Shown piece by piece: positions 1 through 14,235 of a DNA stretch of 64,000 bases. The stretch is from Cristatella mucedo (taxonomy: Eukaryota > Bryozoa > Phylactolaemata > Cristatellidae). The notes below the pieces were generated by a model. It worked only from the letters and a program-made list of their open reading frames with translations. It was not told where the DNA came from and ran no database searches. The DNA lies in the NCBI GenBank assembly GCA_009760855.2, contig WPIO01000074.1, positions 1-64,000 of the forward strand, given 5' to 3'. Every line of letters begins with the position of its first letter. The first letter of the stretch is position 1. The position numbers were made by a program, and so were the translations under genes.

Positions 1-534
1 GCTCTAGCCGCAGAGCCACACCATCAGACTCAACCTATGCAACGAATGCGACGCCGGATCCAGCTATTGTGCTGCCGACTCGAAGCGGAGCCGGAAGTGA
101 AGTCGCACAGGCACAGGCGATCGCGATGGGAGCCAGTCGGGGCTGCGGCGGCACGTCGTGGAGGGGCGTGTTCTTGTTTTTCTCTTTTCTCCGACACGCT
201 CAGAGAAGTCGTAATCTCTCTGTTCTCTGGTTCGATTCTGAATGATGAAAGCGGAGGACAAAACGTCGCTTTTAGTTCGTGTGAAGACGAAAAGATTGGC
301 GGGGGGGCGGCATGCGGGGCGGCCGCCTCCCTCCCGCACTCCCCGGTAACTACTCACTGGCAGCGACTCGGCCTTGCAGGAAGCCAACTGCGGGAGCAAC
401 GACGCCGCCCTGCACTAAACCACTACGCAAAATCTCGCGCATAAACCGTGGAGCGCGCGAGCGTGCGTGCTGGTTTCGCGCGAAACGCTCCTCTACAAAG
501 ATGGAGATTCCCTTGCGACGACTCTTGAATGTAA
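1..534. other. GC-rich duplicated host sequence, no gene recognised
   Basis: Roughly 340-534 matches 28965-29135 (shared blocks such as the stretch ending in cactggcagcgactcggcc). Both strands are open here because of base composition, but I see no homology, splice pattern or domain. It is probably the left part of the large segmental duplication. Confidence 0.5.
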
Positions 535-650
535 TGTATCTGCATCTTAAAACTGCCACAAAGTCATAGATACCATGTGGGTGTTACGCAGGAGAGTTTT
601 GTATAGCGCACTCACAGCCTAGACGGGTTTCGTTCCGGTACGCATTGAAG
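535..650 (-). mobile_element. 3' tail of a non-LTR retrotransposon (family 1)
   Basis: A block beginning tgtatctgc and containing caaagtcata and gttttgtatagcgcactcac recurs at 14091, 27935, 29138 and 39243. At 27935-28356 and 39243-39690 it sits directly downstream, on the minus strand, of the C-terminal coding part of a reverse-transcriptase ORF, so this copy is a 5'-truncated LINE 3' end. Confidence 0.6.
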
Positions 651-659
651 CAGAGTCGC

Positions 660-1129
660 CGCGCCTTCAGCTGAGCTGGCGCGTCGCCAAGCCCGCTCGT
701 TTGAAGCTCTCGCGGCGCTGGACGGGCGCCACCAGATGCGCGCGCGCGCCGACAACATCAACGCACAAGCCGCTTTTTCTCAGTCATACCAGCCGGCCGA
801 CAGTTTTCTGAACGGCACTAAAACGGAGCTAAATGACGCCGACATGTACTAAAAACAGTGCTAAAGGTTCCGTCGGTGCCGGCCGACATCGGTCGTGGCC
901 GCGCGGCGAGTAGCGATCCACTCGGTCCCGCCACCGTGACCGAGAGAACTCGCACGAGAAAGGTTTCGCGAGGATGCAGCACCAAATAGACCGATAAGAA
1001 TCGCTAGCCGCTACGAGTTACTCAGCGCTAGCGAGCGTCGACGGTCAGTGGGTGGTGCGCCGAAACTCGAGCGATCGGCCGCCAGACTGGCGCAGCGAGT
1101 CAAAACAGTTCGCATCGCCGACAGGAAGC
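660..1129. repeat. Segmental-duplication block (partner about 29270-29790)
   Basis: The order of landmarks (ttcagctgagctggcgcgtcgcc, gaggatgcagcaccaaa, gacaggaagcggtctttgaatcgc) is repeated at 29270-29790. No coding signal is convincing. Parts of the same sequence, around gatgcagcaccaaa, also occur near 1730 and 11930, so this is a low-copy repeat of the cluster. Confidence 0.6.
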
Positions 1130-1502
1130 GGTCTTTGAATCGCTTTGAAACGATTTTAACGCGGTGCTAGAATCTGAAAAAAGCCGTCCTATCGACGGGC
1201 GCACGGTAAACAGACGCTAGCTAATTTTAAAATTAAGAGCATCCAGCCGACACCTGGAGGCTGTGCCGTTTGGATCGATTCGCGCAATACGCCCAGTCTA
1301 TGCTCGTGCCGTATGTAGTCAAGGGCAACGACTCAGATGCGTCGTTTGACGCACATGCAACACCATGGAGCTTAGGTGGTACAATATTTAACTTAGGGAG
1401 AACCCACTTAGCGAGAGACCGATCGCATATATATGTCACTTTCTGTGCATCCCGTCAACGTGGCGAGTTAGTCTCTCTCTCTCTCGACTTCGGTGCCCAA
1501 AA
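1130..1502 (+). promoter_or_regulatory. Conserved module upstream of Ly6 first exons (copy 1)
   Basis: A stretch with aacggtaaacaaacgctagctaatttt-like sequence, then gtatgtagtcaagg, ggtggtacaatatttaactta and a CT-rich run, ends at a signal-peptide exon. The same order occurs at 2100-2485, 29800-30070 (truncated) and 30340-30730. Its fixed position before exon 1 suggests it contains the promoter and 5' UTR. That is inference; no core promoter element is certain. Confidence 0.45.
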
Positions 1503-1577
1503 ATGGCTCGAGTTGTCTGCTGGAGCTGGGGCTGCGGCCGCTCTCCTTTGCCTGACGACATTGACCGGAAGCGGTGA
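1503..1577 (+). pseudogene. Decayed Ly6-type signal-peptide exon
   Basis: The sequence from the ATG at 1503 matches the first exons at 2486 and 30731, including the Ala/Leu-rich core and the closing LTGSG just before a gtgag donor. The ATG and the hydrophobic core are in different frames, because a small deletion follows the fourth codon. No matching cysteine-rich exon follows before the next complete first exon at 2486. I read it as a dead duplicate of exon 1. Confidence 0.6.
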
Positions 1578-1689
1578 GTCGCAGCTGCGGGGCCTGGCGA
1601 CTGGCGAGCTGTGTGTGCACGTGCCAACGTCGACGCGCGGGGCCGTTCGTCTCATCCGCCCCGCTGCCGACGGTGCTAGTGCAGTGACG

Positions 1690-2100
1690 CCGAGAGAGCT
1701 AGCCAAAAAACGCTGGAAATTTTTCGCAAGGATGCAGCACCAAAATAAAAAAGATATAAATAAAAATAGATAGAAATCGCAGAAGAGAAACGCTAGCCGC
1801 TTCGAGCGACGCTGCACTAGCTGGTGTCGATGTGCAGCAGTGCGCCGCAGTTTTGAGCGATCGGCAGTTGGACGAAAGAAAGACTCTTTTTGCTCTGAGC
1901 TCTGAAAGAACTCTGAAAGATCTATCTTTGAAAGAGCTGTCCCTGAAAGTGCTCTCTTCAGAGCTCCGAAGAGCTCTGAAAGCCGGACGAAAGAAAGAGC
2001 CGGACGAAAGCCGCTGTGCCACGCCAGCTGCTCGCCGAGACGGCGGACCGTGCGCCGGCGGCGCAGCGAGTCAACAGTTCGCTCGCCGACAGGACGCGGT
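1690..2100. repeat. Low-copy cluster repeat rich in gagctctgaaag motifs
   Basis: It contains many inverted or direct copies of gagctctgaa and ctctgaaaga, followed by cggacgaaagaaagagccgg. It is repeated at 11880-12220 and, more divergently, at 30100-30260. Short palindromes (gagctc) inside it could fold. No gene is seen. Confidence 0.55.
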
Positions 2101-2376
2101 CTTTGAATCGCTTCGAACTATTTAAATGCGTCGCCCCCGCAACGGTAAACAAACGCTAGCTAATTTCAAAGTTAAGAGCAGCCCAAACACGTGAACCCAG
2201 AGCCGCTCGATTTGATGCACGCGATTGGCCCAGTCTACGCTCGCGCCGTATGTAGCTAAGCTAAGCCACTCAGATGCATTGTTTGGCGTACGATGCGTTG
2301 CCGTGGGAGCGTAAGTGGTACAATATTTACCTTTGGGAGAGGCCGACCTTAGGCCCACTTCGCGATAGGCCGATCG

Positions 2377-2414
<38 letters not shown>

Positions 2415-2485
2415 TTTCTGCATATCCCGTTAACGTGACGAGTAGTATCTCTCTCTCTCTCGCTCTTGACTTTCGGTGCCCGAAA
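2101..2485 (+). promoter_or_regulatory. Conserved module upstream of Ly6 first exons (copy 2), with (TA)n
   Basis: Same module as 1130-1502, here with a (TA)n run at about 2378-2412 and a CT-rich run just before the start codon at 2486. It is near-identical to 30340-30730. It probably holds the promoter and 5' UTR of the Ly6 gene that follows. Confidence 0.5.
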
Positions 2486-4745
<2,260 letters not shown>

Positions 4746-7090
4746 AAGTGCGTCTGATGATGAACACTGTCGGATCAAAACCTTCAGTCTTAGTGCTAGC
4801 GAGTGTGAGTGAGCCTCTCTCTTCAGCTGCTATTCTGAAACGTTTCCAAGTCTTTTCGCAAGGGGCTCTGCATTAAGTGTGGGCTTCGCTATGTGACCAG
4901 CGGCGAGTACTTTCTGCTTGGCGTGCAAATAATCTCGAATAAAACTCAAGTTCTGGACGGCTGGATTGTTTGTTCGCTCGATCGATACCATCTCCGCTTG
5001 CTCAGGGCAGCTGTTTGAATTGCAACGAGGCTCGGCTTCCGCCGCGGCGGCATGCTGCCGCGGCGGAAGCTCTCTCACTGGCCGCGCCAGCCACTTTTGT
5101 GGCGTCAACTGGAGTCTTGGCGCCGCGCTCTTATGCTTCAACTTTTCATCGGCCGCACCGACCTCATCATTCATCAGGTACATCGGACAGTCACGTCAGC
5201 GATGCCGGATGTGCTCACAAAATGGTCGCAGGCCGACGGCGACCGTTTTGTAGCTTCGACGGAAGTGGCTCCGCGGAGGAGGTCGCTGCTGCTCGCTCCT
5301 CCTCAATTCACGAGTTCACGTCGCGACGTCGCGACGAGCGAACAGCGATAGCCCGCGGCTTGCAGGCTTGCAGCCACCAGATGGCTACCGTGCTGCTGCG
5401 AATAGAATGACTGTCGAGCGATTCTAGCACACGATTCTAGCAGCTTCTAGCACGCGGCTCTAGCGGTTTTAGCGGTTCGCGCGACGAGCGAGAGCTCATT
5501 ACGAGGCTGAGATGATTTTGTCACGAGCTACGGCAGCACGTGCCGACTGCTGGTGCCGCAAATGCTTTCCGACGACGCCAAATCAGAGGTGCTACACCGC
5601 AGCGACAGGTGGCTTTCTATGGCCCCCGTCGGGTTACCATGGTCACTGCCACCCGCTGACCGAAAACATGGTTTTTTATAGAGCAGGAGGCCGGATCCGG
5701 CAGTTTCGCTTCGGAGCAGGCGGCAGGTCACGTGAGCCGCACTGTGGCGATCGCCCAGAGCAGGACTTGCAAGCTTTAGTCGAGTCTCTATGCGGCTCGG
5801 TCTGAGCCTCGCAGAGAGTCGCTGAACCCTTCTATACCGTCTATCGGAAAATTTATGCTTTTTTTATGAACAGCTACGTCCACGTTCGCACTCGGGCCCC
5901 ACGGGGCATCGCTTGATTGAGATGGTCTGCCGTCTGCTGCCGGACCTGTACGACGTGAAGATTTTAGATTTTGCAAAGATTTGCATATAAATTTGCAAAG
6001 ATTTTAGACGTTGAAATGCGCAAATCGCTAGGTCAGCTTCTGGCAGTCAGAGCTGCATCGGAGCTCGCTCGATTCGACGCGGCGGCGAAAGCGCTTCTAA
6101 CCTTCATTGTCCGCTGGAGAATTGCGTTTCGGAAATCGTAATTCTTGAGAACGCCATATGCGGAAACCGATGCAGCTACGACATGGTTCAAGCTAATCGG
6201 TTGTCTTTTTTACCGCGGCGCGTAATAAATTACATGCATATGAACATCTAAACGCTTGCAGCCTGGGGCTGAGTTGCCTCACCATACGCCTACTACAGCT
6301 GTAAATTCGCAGTTTGCAAGTAACCTGCTCGTTAGTTAAAACCGTGCGTACCTATTAACGTTTCGCTATCGTCGTTCATATGCATTTCTACATGTTTAGT
6401 CGTCGCTTAAGTCCTTGACTTATGCAATTGCAATAGAAAAGCGCCCGAAGTCGAAGAACACTGGATTCGCGAGCGCATCACGTGCTCGTCCGTTATTGCT
6501 ATGATTGTCTAGAGCCGCTCAGCACGTTGGCCATCTTACTGTGAATCTCTTAAACTTGGAGGTAATAAAGCCAACCATGACTTTTGCAGCCCAACTTAAT
6601 GCTTGTTTTTGGAATCCTCGCGCTCAACGTGCAATTAACGTTAACAGTTTATCTTAATTAATTACCTTAATATAATATTGCAAATAGCCTTAATTAATGA
6701 CCCCGGTGCGCCACCCCTCGCTCCGCCAAAGCCCTGGTGCCGATTTCAGCAGGTGCTTGGAGAGGGGAGCGGCGCTGGCGGTGGGGGCGGCGGCCATGCC
6801 GCACGGAAGCCCTGACGTCAGCTACGACGACGAAACTGGGGTCGGTCGCCTACAGCCGAGCTGCATTGGAGTTGTAACGCGGCGGGCTCACGTCGCAGCG
6901 CCACTGCCTTGATGAACTTTGACGTCACGGCAGTCGCTTTAGTCGGGTTCGAGTGCGGCGCGCGCGAATCAAAGCGCGAGCTGTCAGCCGCAGCTTAATG
7001 TCGGCTCACTTGGGACGAGCGACGAAGCCTAAACGACAAAGGAGTAGGGCAACCGACCGTGGCTGCCGTGGCCATCTCTCGCGGACGCGA
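4746..7090. repeat. Non-coding part of the segmental duplication (partner 32464-34690)
   Basis: Sequence downstream of the Ly6 gene is nearly identical to 32464-34690, apart from an insertion of about 120 bases in copy B near 33805-33950 and a copy A-only block near 6500-6770. An inverted motif, gccgcggcggcatgctgccgc, at about 5040-5060 is in both copies. I found no supported coding gene. Confidence 0.7.
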
Positions 7091-7094
7091 GCTG

Positions 7095-7335
7095 CCGCGC
7101 GGATGCGGAAATGGAATGCGGATGCAGATGCGGAAGCGGAATGCGGATGCCGAAGCCGAGCAACCGGAATGGGGATGGGGATGGGGATGGGGATGCGGAT
7201 GCGGATACGGATAAGGATGCGCATGCGCATGCGCATGCGGACGCGGATGCGGATGCGCATGGGGATGCGCATGCGAATGCGCTTGCGGATGCGCATGCGG
7301 ATGCGCATGCGGAAGCGGATGCGGATGCAGAGGCC
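7095..7335. repeat. GATGCG-type hexamer array (copy A)
   Basis: Tandem variants of gcggat, gcgcat and gcgaat, with a gggatg sub-run. Several stretches are alternating purine-pyrimidine (gcatgcgcatgcgcatgc at about 7218-7237), which favours Z-DNA. Both strands stay open and encode Asp-Ala or Arg-Met repeats, which I treat as an artefact. A shorter array at 34690-34885 is the duplicated partner. Confidence 0.9.
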
Positions 7336-8698
7336 GCGCAAGCAGACGCCGCAAGGCACGAACTGCCGCGCGATCTCTCGTGTCGTCGAACCTGCGGTAA
7401 GCGGCCGCGGAGAGCAGCCGGTCGAGTCACTCGTGCCCCTCCCTCCCTACCTCCTTCGCCTCGAACTTTCGCCTCTTTCGCCTACAAAAAAAGGAACGAA
7501 GGAAACGAAGGACAATGGAAAAAACAAAACAACAAAGAAAAAGCAAACGTCGGGGGACTTCTCTTTGCCGCCGAGTTCCTTACCCGTAATTTATTAAAAG
7601 GGCAGTCACAACGTTGATATTCTTTGATACTAATCTTAGCATAGTATTTTCCGATAAGGGTTCATCAGAATTTTTAGATACTCTAGAGTTGTTTACTCGT
7701 GATTAATCCTTTATTGAACCTTACAAATTAGCTTTCTTTTTGCTATCAAGGCCGATTTAAAGCCTAGATTTGGGTTAAGGTTAATCTTAACGCAATGGTT
7801 TCGATTCAGAGCTTTTCCCCGAGCAGGAAGTAGGGTTTTGACCCTCTTATACTTTGACGTATTTCGCTAGACACCAGCCGTAACCAAGTGCGACCAATAT
7901 GTTGTCTCTGCTAAAGCCTTTCTTAACCATGTTGCAAAAGGACTAATCGGCTTTGAACTAAGGGTGAGTAGCTCACTAGAATTTGTGAAGATTAATCTAA
8001 AAGTTAAGTTTGCTAAACCATTACACGCAAGCGAAGAGAGTTAATCTCTCCGTGGTTTTATTAAAAACATTCCCTTGCGGTGCTTTTTCAATATGACTCC
8101 TTACTAAGTTTCTACCTCCTAGGAACATCCATATTAAAGATGATCATTGTATTCTACATCTACATTTATTGAGCAAGTTATTCACAGAAGGTATAGCTTG
8201 GTAATGATTCTTCTAGGTCGAAATGGGATGCCATCTGTTGCTCTATACCTTCAGCAAAGACTTGGGAAGTCATCTAAGCTTAGTTGGAGCTTCTAATAGC
8301 TTGCTGTAATAAGAGGAGGGAGTCCAATCTCAGCTTTGAAGGCTACAGGTTGTATTAACCGAGCACACTCTACTGCTAGTGGGTTGTACACTTGTGTCAC
8401 GAAGAGATACCGTATTTGCTACAATATAGCAAGCTTGATCGAAGCCAGCGACAAACTTCACCTCCAAGAGCCTGTGCCATCTATTAACTGTTATCTTTAC
8501 TGCATATAGTGTAGCCTAAACTAATGTAGATGTGGAATTCAAAGTCCAGCAGGGTGTCTACACTTCGCTTCGGTAGGGTTATTCTTTCAAGTTGGAACCT
8601 CGATATTCTTTTTGAGTTGAAAAGCTCATAAGTACATGTTGGCAACTAAGGAGATGTGAATGTAGAACGTCATGCATGATCCGCGATGAGGTGCCACT
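7336..8698. repeat. AT-richer duplicated sequence flanking the hAT insertion
   Basis: From about 7610 the composition shifts towards AT. The sequence is shared with copy B (34885-35891), except for a copy A-only block around 8110-8480. I see no coding signal. It may be an older unclassified mobile element into which the hAT landed; I found no terminal repeats to prove it. Confidence 0.45.
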
Positions 8699-8706
8699 CC
8701 TTATAG

Positions 8707-10792
8707 CAGGGGTGTTCAACCTTTTTGCGTTGGGGGGCCGCATTAAAAAAATTTAAAAGGTCCGGGGGCCACATGTAAATTGGCATAGTTGACCACATCA
8801 GAAAATAAGATCGTAAGTTAGTATGACTATTACTCTTATACTTAATAAATAAACCACAATACAATAGTATTTTTAGCATAACTACAATTAAAAATAATAA
8901 ATAATAATAATGTAATCATTTGTCCTGGAAAATAATTCGATAGACATTATGGCCAATCTTTTACTTTTGGATTTTTATTTTAATAATATGAAAACAGAAA
9001 CTTATAAAACTTGCAAAAATACATGACAAGGACTCACATAGTATTAATGTCTTCGGATTATTTAAATGCCACAGGTATTCAATGTCTTTTGCACTGCAGG
9101 CATCAATAAGATATTTGGCATTGTTTCTGTTTGCATAAAAAGTCGACATCTGCTGCAACAGTGGATGTTGCAATTCTAACGATTCCTGATAAATGTTCAT
9201 CTGTGAGAACGGATCGAGTCTTTGTTTTCGCATTTTTCAGTCTGGAAGAAAGCTGTTCACAGCAATATGTGCTGCCAAAAAGTGCAATATACCTGCGAGC
9301 ATGCTTGGCTAGGTTAGGAAAAGACTCTGATGAAACATACTGCTTGTAAAAGGTAACAAGGTCATGCTGATCATAAGCAGTTTTTAAATGGCTGTCGCTA
9401 TGAATGTCGATTAGTTCGAGTTGAAATTCATCAGGTGCATCAGAGGGATCGATGTTAAATGGATTACTAATCATGTTCATGTCATCCGCATGTTGTTGGA
9501 AATCCTAAAACCTCTCTTCGAATTCATCAACAAGTTTGCTAACAAGAGTGGAGTACTTCATGTGAGCCAGCCTTTCAGGCGATCTTGTTGCTAGTGTTGT
9601 GAAATGTAACAGTTTCTTCTAATCTAAGTGTTTCCGGAAAAGTTTCAGCTTTTGCACAAACGCGACAACACACCCATACATTTTATGGACCAGTTGATCC
9701 TTACCTTGGAGTTTAACATTAGGATCTGCAAGATGTTTGGTCATGTCCACCAAAAAAGCCAAGTCATTCAACCACTGCTGGTCATCGAGGAAGCCAACAT
9801 CTTTTCCCTTTACTGTCATAAATGCTTTTATTTCGTCCCGAAGTGACAAAAACCTGGCTAACGCGTTTGCCCTACTTAGCTAAGGACTTGGCAGAAATAA
9901 ATAACATCACAATGATCTGATCCCAAATCTTCAAGGAAAGCCTGAAATTGTCTGTGGTTTAGAGCACGAGACCTTATCACATTGACTGTTGAAAATTTAT
10001 TGTCCATTACATGTTGTATGCTCAAGACCTTTGCACATAGCTGTTCTTGGTGGATGATGCAGTGATGACTAACAATTTTGTGAGGTACTAATTTTACCAT
10101 TAAAGATACAAATCCATTGTGCCTACCTGTCATTGAAGGGGCTCCGTCCGTGGTTAAACCAATCAATTTAGTTTCAGGAAGAGTAAATTTTGTGAGGACC
10201 CTCTTGACCTGATCCAAACAATCCCTCCCCGTTCTAGTGCCTTTCATTGAACATATATCCAACAGTTCACATTCGCCGCCATTTTTCTGTGAAATAAAAA
10301 ACAGATTAGTTACGAATTGATTAATTTATATTTTATCACAGCAATATCTTAGCATTAGTAAGTAAGTTGAGCAATACGCGTTTTTTGAAAAACCTACCTG
10401 ACTGATTCCAGTTCGTGCAACAGCAGCTGAGAAACGGCTCTTTTTTTCTATCCACAGTATGAATCAGTTAATTCCGCTTGCGGAAGCGTTATAAATGTGA
10501 TCGTAATAGCGCCGCTGTAGCACAAATATATTACCCCTTCATGCTAAAATGTTCACATGAAGGCTAGCAAAATAAATTGATTTTTTCCCTTCACGCGAAA
10601 ATAGCCATTCGGACACGTTCACCCTTCACGCGAGCATGAAGTACATCACAGCGCCTTATATTGCCGTTTTTAATGATTAAAAATTAACGAAAAACATCGA
10701 GTGACAAATATTTTTGGGATAACGTTGCTGGCCGCATAGGAGGCCTCGGCGGGCCGGCTTGTGGCCCGCGGGCCACGTGCTGGTCACCCCTG
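8707..10792 (-). mobile_element. hAT-type DNA transposon (copy A)
   Basis: The left end starts caggggtgttcaac and the right end finishes ctggtcacccctg, giving the inverted terminal caggggtg typical of hAT elements. Both sides carry the 8-bp target duplication ccttatag (8699-8706 and 10793-10800), the length hAT transposases make. Inside, on the minus strand, are pieces of a ZBED/GTF2IRD2-like transposase. The same insertion with the same target duplication is at 35900-37764, so it jumped before the segmental duplication. Confidence 0.93.
8961..10262 (-). pseudogene. hAT transposase remnant, ZBED5/GTF2IRD2-like (copy A)
   Basis: Read on the minus strand, 10262-9876 gives the core with LIGLTTDGAPSMTGRHNG, containing a catalytic-type Asp, followed by HHCIIHQEQLCAK, the hallmark of vertebrate and invertebrate ZBED/GTF2IRD2 proteins. 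Pieces at 9849-9619, 9480-9103 and 9233-8961 give the middle and the C-terminal dimerisation-type region (YIALFGSTYCCEQLSSRLK). Stops and frameshifts separate the pieces and no N-terminal zinc finger is seen, so it is not functional. The copy B remnant keeps some segments more open. Confidence 0.85.
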
Positions 10793-10800
10793 CCTTATAG

Positions 10801-11680
10801 AATCACGAGTAAATACTATCTCTATATTTATCACTGAAGAGACGAGTAATACTCCCTGATAAGATATAATCTGCGATAGGTTTATCGGAGGCCGATAAGC
10901 CTCTTGCTCAAGTAAGTGGTGTACGAAGTGCGGCGGAGTGTAGCGGAGTGTAACGGAAGGACGTAAGCTTAATTAGCTGTATCGATCTAAAATCTTTAGT
11001 TTACTATATAGTACTCTAGTGCGTACCTAGTACTTACTTATTCTAAAGTGATTACTGCAGGTACTCCATCCCTTTAGAGTTAGACTAAGGTACAACGCGA
11101 AGGAATTACATAGCCTCCTCTAGAATGCACATCACCAAGGGGAAGGATTTCAAAAGGAAGGAGTCGTCTCACTAAGTAGGCGCCCTAAATCTCTCAGAAG
11201 CTCTCTATTTAGTGGAAATAAAAAGCTGCGATAGGTCATTAGGCTATCTGACTCAACCTTCATATCTTAAAATGGGAATTACTTTCTTTGATTAAAGTCC
11301 TCCTCGAGGGACGTTTGAGGGCCTAGGAAAGGGGTGGTAATATTCAAAGAATAATGACGGACATTTTACATTTTTTGTTGCTTCTCTTGCAGCGAATATT
11401 AAAGCGTCTGGATAGGGAGCTGGTTTTCACATAACGCTATTAAAATACAAGATTATTATTATTGTTATTATGACTGTTGTTATTGTAAATTTCGAATTGC
11501 TGCTGCAGAAACTGAACCACAGAAACAACCGTTAACAAGTGTGCAGGGCATACAAAAGCATAAAGTTCATTCTCGAGCTCCGAAGAACTTGCAGAGCCTC
11601 AAAGTAACACACTCATGGCCGCTGGCTGGTGAGCCCCCTAGATACAAACGTAACGTGTGCTGTATCGTGCGCAAACAACT
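10801..11680. other. Unclassified repeat-like sequence, no gene
   Basis: 10801-10980 is shared with copy B (37773-37952). Immediately after, copy A continues with atcgatctaaaatctttagtttac, which recurs at about 22543, while copy B continues differently. This marks 10980 as a breakpoint of the duplication or the edge of a later insertion. I see no coding signal. Confidence 0.45.
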
Positions 11681-11759
11681 ACAATCCTGAACACAAAAGA
11701 AGACAAGCTCTCTGGGGCTGAGGGAAAGGTGAGCAAAAAATGTGCATCTTCAGCCGAGA

Positions 11760-12225
11760 TTTAAATGTGGCAAATTTAGTGAAGACGGAGCCGCAGCTGC
11801 GGCGACTGGCGACTGGCGAGCTGCTAGTGCGCGTGCCAGCGTCGACGCGCGGGGCCGTTCGTCTCATCCGCCCGCTGCCGACGGTGCTACTGCAGTGACC
11901 GAGAGAGCTCGCGCGAGAAAGTATTCGCAAGGATGCAGCACCAAAATAGATAGAAATCGCAAAAGAAAACGCTAGCCGCTACGAGCGACGCTGCACTAGC
12001 TGGTGTTGACGTGCAGCCGTGCGCCGCTGTTTGAGCGATCGGCAGTCGGACGAAAGAAAAGATTCTTTTTAGCTCTGAGCTCTGAAGGAGCTCTGAAAGA
12101 TCTATCTTTGAAAGAGCAATCCCTGAAAGTGCTCTCTTCAGAGTTCCGAAGAGCTCTGAAAGCCGGACGAAAGAAAGAGCCGGACGAAAGCCGCTGTGCC
12201 ACGCCAGCTATGCTGTGCCGCGCCA
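11760..12225. repeat. Partial copy of the Ly6 intron/upstream repeat
   Basis: It contains cgtcgacgcgcggggccgttcgtctcatccgcc (also at 1630-1665), gatgcagcaccaaaat and the gagctctgaaag-rich block of 1830-2010. It is a displaced fragment of the Ly6-locus repeat without any Ly6 exon. Confidence 0.6.
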
Positions 12226-12559
12226 TTTGTAACTTCGTCCGCGGATGCAGTAAGGTCTCACCTCTCGCCTCTGGCCTCTGGCTCGCACGCGTCAAGATAG
12301 GCTCAGCTAGGCCACTTTGCGACCAGCCTGTCCTGGGCAAGAGAAATTTCCCGAAAGCGGAATGAGTTACAAGACTAACCCTCACGGGAACTAAGGAACA
12401 TTCCTACGATTTTCGGGGCGCGAGCAATTAGAAACGTCGCCTACTTTCAGGAGGAACAGACGCGCTCTGTATCCTCTTTACTCCTCTTCGCGTCATGTTC
12501 CTTGTTCGCATGCTGTCCATATTCTGTAGTTGCATGCTCTTTGGCCTGCAGATTAATCA

Positions 12560-12780
12560 ATCGATCCATTGTCAGTCAATCATTTACGGCCCATCGCCGG
12601 CAGCGTTGGCCGCCGCCGCAACCGCCGCCGACGCCGATACCGGGCTGGTCGGAGGCGGCGGCACCGGCGGCGGCGGCGGCATCGGCGTCGGCATCGGCGG
12701 CGGCTGCCCTTCGCTCGACACTCATTCCGAGCTCGACAATCATTCCGAGCGAAGGGCTGCCGCCGCGTCGCCGTCGATTG
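12560..12780. repeat. GC-rich trinucleotide-type repeat and small inverted repeat
   Basis: Degenerate ggc/gcc runs span 12600-12705. They are followed by gcccttcgctcg and, 30 bases on, its inverse cgagcgaagggc (about 12705-12758), which can form a hairpin. Open frames here are compositional. Confidence 0.6.
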
Positions 12781-12814
12781 ACGCAAGAGATTCCCGTTTT
12801 TAATTTAAAATACA

Positions 12815-12960
12815 CCGGACAATAATAATAATCATAATAATGCACTCGATAAAGCGCCCCTCAGAGAGCTCAATCTCTTTCTAGGCGCTTTAAATTGGCT
12901 GCAAAGGGAAATGCAATTGAATGGTGATTAGCATCATGCTTGATAAACAAAAAAATGAAT
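12815..12960 (-). mobile_element. L2/CR1-like LINE 3' tail (family 2)
   Basis: It begins with a short ataataataatc run followed by tgcactcgataaagcgcc, gagctcaatctctttctagg and ttggctgcaaaggga. The same tail occurs at 28566-28700 and 39845-40090. In inverse orientation it follows the reverse-transcriptase C-terminus at 23635-23952, so it is the 3' UTR of that LINE. Confidence 0.7.
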
Positions 12961-13404
12961 AACCTGGACGACTCACATTCCTTCGAACCACAATGCCGCG
13001 TGACGTCGCGTGGCTCCACGGGGAACGGGCTATTAGCCGCCGATCTACCGTCGCCCGATGACAGGAGATCGGCGGGTGTGCGGATCGATCGATCAATCGA
13101 ACGGATCGTGCGGCCGATCTGTCTCACGCCCATCACTACGGCCGATCACGGCCATCATCCATCGCTGCTGATCGCCTATCGGCCCTGCCTCCAGTGTTCA
13201 GAAGACGACAAGCGGCGGCGCCAAGTGGTGCCAGCGGTAAATGCGGCCGCGGTGGCAGTGGTGGCGGCGGCGGCAGCGGTCGTCCGACGCCTGCAGGTGC
13301 ACAGAGCGTGTGGCAGCGGCGGCGGCGACGGCCAGTCCACGGATGCTCCGCGGGGCATCGACCGCTGCACGCAGAGACAAACATAGCTGGTCGGGCAGAA
13401 ATTG

Positions 13405-13432
13405 CTACTCGGTGCCAATTAAGCGCGCGGCA

Positions 13433-13465
<33 letters not shown>

Positions 13466-13475
13466 GTGCGGACGA
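13405..13475. repeat. (CGG)n run
   Basis: About 35 bases of pure cgg/gcg repeat inside a GC-rich block. No gene is assigned to 12960-13800; open frames there overlap on all strands. Confidence 0.8.
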
Positions 13476-13798
13476 TGTGGCCGCGGCGGCGTCTCTTTAT
13501 ATTCGAACGAAATGGATTGCTGACGGAGACCAATCGATCACCATTGGCATCGCAAATAATAATGCCCAAGGTACGGAAAGCTGACAGGTATATGGGCGGG
13601 TCATTGACAGATACAACAAATGCCAAAGAGTGGCCTTGCCAGAAACGCGGAACTGCTCACCGCCCGACACGCACACAGTGCATGTTGACGAGTGATCGTC
13701 AGTTGGTCACCCATTTATCATAAATCTTGCTGCCAGTGACTCACGAGATCGCCAGCGTTAGTCACCAGCGAAAGCATTTAGGACTGGCTACGTAAGAT

Positions 13799-14001
<203 letters not shown>

Positions 14002-14090
14002 ATAAAGAGGAGAGAGGAAGGGAGTGACAGACAGGCAGACGGACTGGGACTTCGCTATTAGGAAGCTCGGATTCCAACACAATGAGCTAT

Positions 14091-14235
14091 GTATCTCCGT
14101 CAGTAACTCTACAAAGTCATAAAGACCATGTGGGCGTTACGCAGGAGAGTTTTGTATAGCGCACTCACAGCCTAAGCGGCTTTCGGTACGCATGCGGTAG
14201 CCAACAGACTTCGTCTCACGCAACAAAGAGAAAGC
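14091..14235 (-). mobile_element. LINE family 1 3' tail
   Basis: Same block as 535-650 and 27935-28080 (tgtatctccgtcagtaact through acgcaacaaagagaaag). Only the 3' end is present. Confidence 0.65.

Noticed and set aside
6953-7617. Open frames with Arg-Met, Asp-Ala or His-Pro repeats, 100-214 codons
   Set aside because: All frames of the hexamer array are open. The copies differ in repeat number without keeping a protein feature.
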